A stretch of 64,000 nucleotides of DNA from Chitinophaga sp. CF118 (GTDB lineage Bacteria > Bacteroidota > Bacteroidia > Chitinophagales > Chitinophagaceae): positions 558,001-622,000 of the forward strand of contig NZ_FOMK01000004.1 in assembly GCF_900112615.1 (NCBI RefSeq). Reading direction: 5' to 3'. Below, piece after piece: positions 35,769-41,868 of this stretch (its first letter is position 1; each line of letters begins with the position of its first letter). Made by a program: the position numbers and the translations under genes. The notes under the pieces were generated by a model, which was not told the origin of the DNA, did no database searches, and saw only the letters and a program-made list of their open reading frames with translations.

Positions 35769-35844
35769 AGAGTAGTGTCGGGAAATGGTGATTCCGTCTT
35801 CCTTTGGAAGGAAGGGCATGCTGGTTCGAGTCCAGTCTACTCTA
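35769..35844 (+). tRNA. tRNA-Pro(TGG), copy 3
   Basis: Nearly identical to copy 2; anticodon at 35805-35807. After it the usual spacer runs for about 20 bp, then the sequence diverges, so the third unit has lost Phe and His. A stretch at about 35873-35915 (GGTTTGTAAACC and AGTTCTAAATC) might be a worn tRNA remnant. Confidence 0.75.
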
Positions 35845-35979
35845 CATAATGTTTGTGTAATGCATATTTACTATGAAGGTGGTTTGTAAACCAGGAGAAG
35901 TTCTAAATCACTAATTAAAGCAACCGAAAAATGTTATATTTATGCTTTATGAAACACTGTACCAACAACAAGTATTAAT

Positions 35980-36189
35980 ATGAAATCCATCGCAACATTC
36001 GGCGCATATGCAGCAATAGCATTAGGAATATTCGGTATGATGTTTTGTTTGCCTTATCTTTTTTCAGCCAAAATAGAAGATTTAATTGGAGCTGGTTTTC
36101 CTTTTGTAGGAGGAGCTATTATCGCAAGTGCCGGGCTAATTTCATTAACCAAATTGGTAGGTTATAACAAATCGGAAAAATTGAGCTGA
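35980..36189 (+). CDS. Small two-span membrane protein, unknown
   Basis: The 69-residue ORF encodes two hydrophobic segments (TFGAYAAIALGIFGMMFCLPYLF and GAGFPFVGGAIIASAGLISL) joined by a short acidic loop, with a basic C-terminus (KLVGYNKSEK). The pattern is that of a real small membrane protein. It lies downstream of the tRNA array with its own upstream region. No family recognised. Confidence 0.55.
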   Translation: MKSIATFGAYAAIALGIFGMMFCLPYLFSAKIEDLIGAGFPFVGGAIIASAGLISLTKLVGYNKSEKLS

Positions 36190-36388
36190 ACGTATACCCG
36201 CGCTTATATAATTGACTTTCGTGAATTTCTTTTGCTTTCCTTATTATTCTCGCAATTTCGGGAAGTAAGAGCTGTGCCTTTGGATGCATTGATATGCTTT
36301 AGATAATGAGGTGCCTCCTTTGAAAAGGGCAGACCTTTTTGAGATCAGCCCTAATTTCTTCGAACCTGACCTTTTTGATCAGCCCCTT

Positions 36389-36892
36389 TCAGAGAAGGTC
36401 ACTGCCTTCTCCACAGATCAGGAATCCTTTTCCTTCTATATTTCCTTTTATAACACCATTCAGAGTGGTTATTACATCTGAAAGGCTTCCTGATGGCACT
36501 GCTTCAAATGCTTCATCATTATCAATGACAATAATCCATTTGTGATGTGCACACATTGTATGCAGCAGATCCTTTAAGGTAAAATGTTCCTCTTCAGGAT
36601 CCTTGGGTTCTTCATCTTCAGGAACCTTCATCCATAGCTTATTTTCGTACAAATCCAGTCCTGAGCCATTCACACCAATGCTCTTCCAGTCAATAGAGGC
36701 ATATGCAACAGGAATTTTATTTTTTACAAAGTCAGGTATTTGCCCGTAAACGAGTTTAAAATTTGAACCAAACCTCGCTTCCGGTGGTCCCTGAAGATGT
36801 TTTTCCCCCTGCCATTCAAAGAAAGGCTCGCTGAATGCGATGCCGGGAACGTCTGTGCCTGAAGGAATGAGTATTTCAAATATCAGATCCAT
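36389..36892 (-). CDS. Probable immunity protein of an orphan polymorphic toxin
   Basis: The ATG at 36892 (MDLIFEILIPSGTDVPGIAFSE) is favoured over 36913. The ~167-residue protein is acidic and soluble (long EDEEPKDPEEE stretch) and ends at a defined GKGFLICGEGSDLL. It starts 17 bp after the stop of the toxin fragment at 36910-37296. Position, size and acidity fit an immunity protein, the standard partner of a polymorphic toxin tip. I do not recognise the exact family, so the role is inferred from context. Confidence 0.6.
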   Translation of the reverse strand: MDLIFEILIPSGTDVPGIAFSEPFFEWQGEKHLQGPPEARFGSNFKLVYGQIPDFVKNKIPVAYASIDWKSIGVNGSGLDLYENKLWMKVPEDEEPKDPEEEHFTLKDLLHTMCAHHKWIIVIDNDEAFEAVPSGSLSDVITTLNGVIKGNIEGKGFLICGEGSDLL

Positions 36893-36909
36893 AAAAAGTA
36901 TTGTTATTG

Positions 36910-37296
36910 TCAATATGGAAACGAACTTCCACCATTTTTTTCAAAAAACCATCTGTTGCTATCTCTGTTAAAATTAAATTGAAACAGATGCTGATGAACC
37001 GCAAAGTGCTTATCGGGGCGACCATGATCATGCCAGTCCACCCTACTCCAAGGTACTGCTTGTTCATTAGCTAAAGGCCATGAACCACCGGTAAATGTTG
37101 CCGATTGACGATATGTCAAACCATCCTTTGATCCAGTCCTGCTTCCCAATGTCGTATGTTGATATTCACCTGCCGCCGGATTAGGCAGAGGTATATCAAT
37201 TCCTCTTACTTTCTGTTGCGGCAATGCGTTAAACGGTATATACATATCCGTTCGGGCTAATTGTCTGGCAACAGTAACCTCACCAGTCACTACCAA
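36910..37296 (-). CDS. Orphan C-terminal polymorphic-toxin domain (N-terminally truncated)
   Basis: The open frame begins just after an in-frame TAA, with only a TTG (37296) or GTG start and no ATG until codon 18. The C-terminal ~100 residues look like a polymorphic-toxin tip: PNPAAGEYQHTTLGSRTGSKDG-like entry, YRQSATF, then the histidine-rich VDWHDHGRPDKHFAVHQHLF, similar in style to type 24 toxin domains. The large delivery region (Rhs or similar) is missing, so this is a displaced orphan tip, possibly a recombination donor or a relic. It pairs with the downstream immunity-like gene. Confidence 0.55.
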   Translation of the reverse strand: MVVTGEVTVARQLARTDMYIPFNALPQQKVRGIDIPLPNPAAGEYQHTTLGSRTGSKDGLTYRQSATFTGGSWPLANEQAVPWSRVDWHDHGRPDKHFAVHQHLFQFNFNRDSNRWFFEKNGGSSFPY

Positions 37297-37310
37297 TTAG
37301 AAATAAAGAC

Positions 37311-37556
37311 TTGAACACTTCAGTAACCTTCCAGAATAATCATTTAGTATCTACCTGTACAGAAGATCTGAGTTATGTGCGTAGAAATCCTGGAACCATA
37401 GATAAGGGTTACATCTTAATAATTCAGCAGTCAGAATGCTATGATGGTACTTGTATGGGTGGAGATAAGGTGGACTTTTACCGGATTGAGGCAGGAAAAA
37501 CGTTATTTGCAATAATTAAGCTTCCTAAACTCATTTTTTCGGGAAGTAAATACTGA
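37311..37556 (+). CDS. Hypothetical small protein (weak)
   Basis: This 81-residue ORF starts 15 bp from the toxin fragment on the opposite strand. It has two nearby cysteines (ECYDGTC) and a mixed composition without membrane segments. There is no family match that I can name; it may be a fragment or a chance ORF. Confidence 0.25.
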   Translation: MNTSVTFQNNHLVSTCTEDLSYVRRNPGTIDKGYILIIQQSECYDGTCMGGDKVDFYRIEAGKTLFAIIKLPKLIFSGSKY

Positions 37557-37678
37557 TTGCATACAGCAACCCGCTATAAAATACAGGCAAATGCTGTTAT
37601 ATGGCATAGCAATGCTAACGGAAGCTGTTTCCGCAGTATGGGAATCCTATTTTTTAATTGTGGGAAACCGGCCTTATA

Positions 37679-38521
37679 CTACCCTTCCGGCAGGGAATTG
37701 AAGGCAACTGGCAGAACAATTCCGGCACGTCTGGCAGGTTGGACATATGATGGAATGATCCTGAGTTTGGGAGCTTTGTTCAGGTATTTGCTTTTTATTG
37801 CTACGGGCAATTCCATTGGTGGGAGTACGCCAATAATATCCAGTGCAGATCCTTTTTTGTTCTGGCATAAATGCAACTGACCGTTCACCTCATAACAGGA
37901 TTGTATTTCCAGCATAATGAGGGTAAGATATTTTCTATCAGGATTTAGTGTAAGGGTAGGTACAACCTGTTTTTCACCGCATTTGATCACTACCGTTTCA
38001 CTTGTCAGCTGCCGGGTTGTTTGCTGTGTAAAATTGACAGATAGTGCTATTGCTTTTATTATAATATGGGTTGCTTTATTATTGTTGATGGCCGTTTCTG
38101 GGAATGAGATGCTGATATCTTCATCATTACTATTATTAATAACAGGATTGCTCGCCAAAAGATGCTCAATACCTGCATGACTATTAAACCGAAACCCACG
38201 TAAAAAATGCATATTAACGGCTACCGGCACGCGTAGGCCTGCTTTGTGACTGTCATCGGCGCGAACTACTTCACCCAGTATTTTATTAAGACGGTTAGTC
38301 AATGAGCTATCATAACAATGCTGCAGGTATTCGCTTAGTGCATGACGGATAAGCTTACCGGCTTTACTGGCGGTTCCAAAATCCCTGGCTGCTCTTTTGG
38401 TAGCAGAAGTCTGTCTCACCACAGTGGAAGCACTTCGTAGTAAATAGACTTTTTTGTTCCGGTAACCGATCACATTTCCTAATTTACCGGTGAATTTGAG
38501 CAGGCTTTCCTGTCTGGCCAT
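37679..38521 (-). CDS. Conserved Bacteroidota hypothetical protein (MARQ-LLKFTGKLG family)
   Basis: The 280-residue protein starts MARQESLLKFTGKLGNVIGYRNKKVYLLRSAS and continues with TSATKRAARDFGTASKAGKLIRHAL. This matches a family common in Chitinophaga and related genomes, whose members begin M-A-(R/K)-Q..L-x-KFTG-x-(I/L)-G and carry an R..(E/D)FG-x-A-x-KAGKL motif. The function is unknown. The C-terminal part (~150-280) is beta-rich. No signal peptide is present. Confidence 0.65.
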   Translation of the reverse strand: MARQESLLKFTGKLGNVIGYRNKKVYLLRSASTVVRQTSATKRAARDFGTASKAGKLIRHALSEYLQHCYDSSLTNRLNKILGEVVRADDSHKAGLRVPVAVNMHFLRGFRFNSHAGIEHLLASNPVINNSNDEDISISFPETAINNNKATHIIIKAIALSVNFTQQTTRQLTSETVVIKCGEKQVVPTLTLNPDRKYLTLIMLEIQSCYEVNGQLHLCQNKKGSALDIIGVLPPMELPVAIKSKYLNKAPKLRIIPSYVQPARRAGIVLPVAFNSLPEG

Positions 38522-38780
38522 AAAATAAAATTTTGAGTAATCTTAAATTACTGAAAATCTGCGGTTCTGACAAAATCAGGAGACCAGGATCCATACATGA
38601 ACCATTAAATCCTTACAAACTCAATCTTTTCACCCAGTGCGTAGACAATTGAGCAAAAAAATATCCAGGCGTTTATGTATCTGAGAGATGAACTGCAAAG
38701 AAAGTTCTACCGGGAAATACCAATGAGGATTACAGAGCATAAATGTTTGACTATGTCTGTATCAGCACTAACTATCATTA

Positions 38781-39041
38781 CTAAAGAATATGATTTATAA
38801 CTAAACGAAGTTTTTCAAGTGCCTGCTTGAAAGTAGGAACTACACTATCCGGTGCATAAGACATGCCCTTTACAAAACGGTCGTATTCACCTAAGTACTC
38901 CTGTTCATTGCTTAATATACCCAGAACAGTCTCAAATTTTTTATCAATAGGGAGACCTGCAATTTTAGAAGATCGTAGATCATCCCGGTTAATAATTTCT
39001 ATAGCCAAGGCCTTAAAACTACTATGAGACAAATGCTTCAC
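38781..39041 (-). CDS. Small protein downstream of DUF6088 gene, unknown
   Basis: The 86-residue, mostly helical protein (MKHLSHSSFKALAIEIINRDDLRSSKIAG...) starts 15 bp after the DUF6088 stop. That position is usually occupied by an AbiEii/nucleotidyltransferase toxin, but no nucleotidyltransferase GS..D-x-D motif is present here. It could be a truncated partner or an unrelated protein of a toxin-antitoxin-like pair. No family recognised. Confidence 0.5.
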   Translation of the reverse strand: MKHLSHSSFKALAIEIINRDDLRSSKIAGLPIDKKFETVLGILSNEQEYLGEYDRFVKGMSYAPDSVVPTFKQALEKLRLVINHIL

Positions 39042-39056
39042 TGATCCCTTTAATCT

Positions 39057-39500
39057 TTAATGAGGGCTACTTCTTCTAATAGGTTTTTGTTTGGTGTATT
39101 CATAATTAATATTGGCTCCTTTAAAGCCTATTTTACGGCTCACGCGCCTTCCAACACCAATCAACCTGCCGGTAGGTATTTGAGTGGAACGCCCTTCCTG
39201 ATATTCAACTTCTGCCCTCGTAGGGTTTGTACGAATTCCAAGCCGGCTTAAAGCTTGTTTCGCTAAAGAAGGTAAGGGCTCTGCTGGTACAGTAGTTCCT
39301 GTTAAGGAAGATACTCTCGCTTTGGCATAAAGGCCATACCCTATTTTAATAAGTTTTCCTTTTTTTATCAATGATTGTAAAACCCTACCTACCTGGTCAT
39401 AACCACCAAGATCAATGAAGTCCTCACGTAATAATACGTTAGACTTCTTGCGGGAAATCCGCCCACTAATCTTACTCTCCAAGGATTTAAACTTATTCAT
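39057..39500 (-). CDS. DUF6088-family (AbiEi-like antitoxin) protein
   Basis: The 147-residue protein has a winged-helix N-terminus (SKISGRISRKKSNVLLREDFIDLGGYDQVGRVLQSLIKKGKLIKIGYGLYAKAR), the hallmark of DUF6088/AbiEi transcription-factor-like antitoxins, followed by a basic C-terminal region (QIPTGRLIGVGRRVSRKIGFKGANINYEY). These proteins repress their own operon and neutralise a nucleotidyltransferase toxin. Here the downstream partner is only 86 residues. Confidence 0.75.
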   Translation of the reverse strand: MNKFKSLESKISGRISRKKSNVLLREDFIDLGGYDQVGRVLQSLIKKGKLIKIGYGLYAKARVSSLTGTTVPAEPLPSLAKQALSRLGIRTNPTRAEVEYQEGRSTQIPTGRLIGVGRRVSRKIGFKGANINYEYTKQKPIRRSSPH

Positions 39501-39650
39501 TGATAATCAGCAATCTAATAAAGAAAAAATACGACATTTTTACATTTAATCTACTCTCTTGATTTATATTCTGCACGGTCTTCCGAAACCGGTCAGGAAA
39601 CTAGTGATTATGAAATTAGATGTTTTGCATGAAACCAATATGCCGTGCAA

Positions 39651-39749
39651 ATGATTACAATAGACGAGAGTGAAACATTAAAAATATTTGGAGATAATTT
39701 GAGAAAGTTACGAAAGGATGACAACGAAACCGAAAACAATCAAAAATAA
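39651..39749 (+). pseudogene. Truncated N-terminus of an XRE-type HTH regulator
   Basis: A 32-codon ORF contains LKIFGDNLRKLRKDDNE, the typical opening helix of XRE/HTH_3 proteins, but stops (TAA 39747-39749) before the recognition helix. An intrinsic terminator begins two bases later. It is best read as a broken regulator gene, or a fragment left by a rearrangement that placed the terminator there. Confidence 0.5.
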
Positions 39750-39750
39750 A

Positions 39751-39790
39751 AAGCCTCAAACCTTTTACTAGTAAAGGAATGAGGCTTTTT
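39751..39790 (+). terminator. Intrinsic terminator after the XRE fragment
   Basis: AAGCCTCA pairs with TGAGGCTT around an inner CCTTT/AAAGG stem, and a T-run follows. The minus strand is also T-rich on its far side, so it may work both ways. Confidence 0.8.
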
Positions 39791-39794
39791 CTTC

Positions 39795-39821
39795 GTGGAG
39801 TCGAGGGGAGCCTAATCGAAC
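39795..39821 (-). repeat. tmRNA/tRNA 3'-end-like fragment (copy E)
   Basis: GTGGAGTCGAGGGGAG, then five bases, then TCGAAC closely matches the plus-strand view of the tmRNA 3' end at 50121-50142 (GTGGAGCCGGAGGGAGTCGAAC) in the same orientation. It also sits next to a terminator hairpin, as in tmRNA. No 5' half of a tRNA is present. Confidence 0.55.
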
Positions 39822-40009
39822 ATCTCCTGCCTCTTATGCACTTTTTTGACACCCTCCAGTTCGCCCAAATGGCCCGTTCTCATTGATATCGCCTTGCTCA
39901 GATTTATCCAAAACCTATCAATAACCTGAAAACTAGTCTGTTAATCGCCAGTATATTATCTTTAAATTCGTTTATCATAAGTTATTTTAACCATCAAAAG
40001 GAACAATCA

Positions 40010-40402
40010 TTGATACGCCCATCTTCCAGGAATCTGCATTTGACGGTATCCATACTTATTATCATCCCCATTGCACTGGCCTATGGTTTATACCCGCAAA
40101 TGATCCTGCCTTTGCTGTTTGATTTTAATGTGGACGCTATCAACCTGGTAAATATTTTCAGGGCCATGATGGGTTTATATCTGGGCATGTCTCTGATTTG
40201 GATTATGGGCATTATTAAATCCAAATTCTGGATCACCGCAACTATTACTAATATTGCTTTTATGGGAGGGTTGGCGCTCGGCAGGATAGTAAGCCTGGCT
40301 ATAGACGGAGTTCCTGGCATTTATTTTTTAATTGGATTTATAGTAGAGTCGTCTCTTGCTATATGGGGGTTAAAAAACTTAAAGAAGTATGGAACTGATT
40401 AG
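40010..40402 (+). CDS. DUF4345-family membrane protein
   Basis: The 130-residue protein has four hydrophobic segments and the DUF4345 pattern (LVNIFRAMMGLYLGMSLIWIMGI, then GGLALGRIVSLAIDGVP). The start is a TTG at 40010, preceded by AAAAGGAA; no suitable ATG exists before codon 29, which would remove the first span. The family is uncharacterised and common in Bacteroidota. Confidence 0.75.
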   Translation: MIRPSSRNLHLTVSILIIIPIALAYGLYPQMILPLLFDFNVDAINLVNIFRAMMGLYLGMSLIWIMGIIKSKFWITATITNIAFMGGLALGRIVSLAIDGVPGIYFLIGFIVESSLAIWGLKNLKKYGTD

Positions 40403-40422
40403 TAAAGTTATAGGTGCGTAAT

Positions 40423-40566
40423 ATGACCATTTCCAAAGCTATTTTTTCGCAGTATTTCCTGGTTTATATCGAAAAAACAAAAGGGGAAACATTTCCTATT
40501 GCAGGTTCTTTAGAGGCTGTTGGTGTTTACGAAATTCAGAGCATGAGACTAAATGCAGGCAGTTGA
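40423..40566 (+). CDS. Possible small protein or gene fragment (47 aa)
   Basis: ATG 40423 to TGA 40564-40566 reads MTISKAIFSQYFLVYIEKTKG...SMRLNAGS. It starts 20 bp after the DUF4345 stop and shows no known motif. It may be a remnant. Confidence 0.2.
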   Translation: MTISKAIFSQYFLVYIEKTKGETFPIAGSLEAVGVYEIQSMRLNAGS

Positions 40567-40597
40567 TTGGTTCTCATTGCGAAATGTGAAAACTAAA

Positions 40598-40691
40598 AAA
40601 GGCAGCTCATAACGAACTGCCTTTAATTTTTTTGGTACTTCCTGGTACTACCAGTTTTAAAAAAGTGGAAAGGGGCGGGGAAATGTCGAAC
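40598..40691. repeat. Dispersed hairpin-plus-tail repeat, copy D
   Basis: The hairpin AAAGGCAG...CTGCCTTT (40598-40624) is separated by ~40 bp from the tail GTGGAAAGGGGCGGGGAAAT then GTCGAAC (40665-40691). The tail matches the family consensus, but the hairpin sequence is different from copies A-C. Confidence 0.65.
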
Positions 40692-40887
40692 TTTTTGGAG
40701 GATTTCAGGCATTTGGTTAAACAGATTAAAATGACCTCATTGTGTCAGCTAAGTGCAGGTACCGGGGAGTCCTTTTTTCCTTGCCGGCCCTGTATTTCTA
40801 CTCAGGATACATTAGCAGCGTATTACACCGATATTTTAATAGATTTTTATCAGCACTATAGAGTATAGCAACTGATTATGATTTAAA

Positions 40888-41784
40888 CTAATTTAGTCCT
40901 TTCCCTATGCTTAAGCTTATTTTCTCCTCTTCCAGGTCTTTTAAGGTTTTTCCAATACTATTTTTCCAGAATACCCTGCCATTTACTGAATATCCCAGAA
41001 CAACAGCCCCTGCTTGCGAAGGACTAGTAAATTCATAGTCCTGCAAAAACAACATTCCCTTATCTGTTTGTTTAACGTATCCTTTTTCAATCAGGTCATT
41101 TCTTATTTTCAAATAAGTAGGCGCTAATGCAGGAGTAGCAATAGGTTTCATTGTGCTCCCCTGAAGCACCAGCATACCATTGGGTATAAGTTTAGCTTGT
41201 GCCTTTATATCCCCTACTTCTAATATCAGGTTCTCATCCTTAGGCATGAATGACAGTTTCTCTTCTTTCAATACCGGCTTAAAAAAATCAAACCCCATAG
41301 TTGGTAATAATATTTTCATATTATCCAGATAGGTATCCATCTCGTCCCTCACCATTGGAGGCAGGCTCACCCTATTGCCATCTTTCCGGTTAATAAGGGT
41401 AAAACCAGATTTTTCGAATATCTCAGAAAGGATCTTTGCTTCCAGGTATTTAGTATGCGATACCGTCATATTATCATCCTTGGAGCTAAACACAATAATG
41501 AGCTCAAAGAATGATTTTGCCTCATCACGCATATGTGTTGTAATCCTTTCAAACAGATGGTTTGCTTCTCCTACATAAATCAGTTTTTCATCAGGATTCT
41601 CATCCTTAGAGCCGATAAGATAATATATTCCGGGCCTGTTAAGCTCCGGAAAGTTTTTTGTATCCAGGAAGGCATTACGGGGAATTTTAATTGCTTGCCC
41701 CGTCCAATTAGAAACATACGACATGCTAATACCTTCCGGATTCCCGTTTACCAGGTAATTAGTGATAGTAATACCTCTGCTCAT
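40888..41784 (-). CDS. GIY-YIG nuclease-family protein with DUF4357-like C-terminus
   Basis: The 298-residue protein has a GIY-YIG core at ~50-135 (RPGIYYLIGSKDENPDEKLIYVGEANHLFERITTHM, with Arg of the ERI helix and a later Glu in YLEAKILSEI). The C-terminal ~100 residues (FTSPSQAGAVVLGYSVNGRVFWKNSIGKTLKDLE) match DUF4357, common in proteins linked to restriction loci. It lies 84 bp downstream of hsdR in the same direction and is probably an accessory member of the restriction-modification island. Confidence 0.85.
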   Translation of the reverse strand: MSRGITITNYLVNGNPEGISMSYVSNWTGQAIKIPRNAFLDTKNFPELNRPGIYYLIGSKDENPDEKLIYVGEANHLFERITTHMRDEAKSFFELIIVFSSKDDNMTVSHTKYLEAKILSEIFEKSGFTLINRKDGNRVSLPPMVRDEMDTYLDNMKILLPTMGFDFFKPVLKEEKLSFMPKDENLILEVGDIKAQAKLIPNGMLVLQGSTMKPIATPALAPTYLKIRNDLIEKGYVKQTDKGMLFLQDYEFTSPSQAGAVVLGYSVNGRVFWKNSIGKTLKDLEEEKISLSIGKGLN

Positions 41785-41868
41785 AGTATCTCTTTTAAAA
41801 TAAACCTTATTAGTTCTTCATTACCATAACAAAAGCGATCTTCAACGGTCGGACTTAGGAGAGTTGAA

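Larger units (their letters stand above)
35226..35844 (+). repeat. Tandem tRNA array, 270-273 bp period
   Basis: The unit [Pro-spacer-Phe-spacer-His-spacer] occurs twice in full (periods 273 and 270 bp) and a third time as Pro only. Spacers are nearly identical between units, including a hairpin TGTTTG...CAAACA between Pro and Phe. Copies differ by only a few bases, so the amplification is recent or homogenised. Confidence 0.9.
40403..40887. other. Intergenic region with small ORF and repeat copy D
   Basis: This ~485-bp stretch holds a 47-codon ORF (40423-40566, low confidence) and the hairpin/tail repeat at 40598-40691. The rest has no recognisable gene. Confidence 0.5.

Noticed and set aside
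39795..39870. A complete tRNA gene on the minus strand at copy E
   Set aside because: The T-loop and acceptor 3' half are present, but no matching 5' acceptor strand or anticodon arm lies within 80 bases.
40632..40868. 78-codon plus-strand ORF
   Set aside because: It runs through the repeat D tail and has no coding character; the repeat explains its conserved part.
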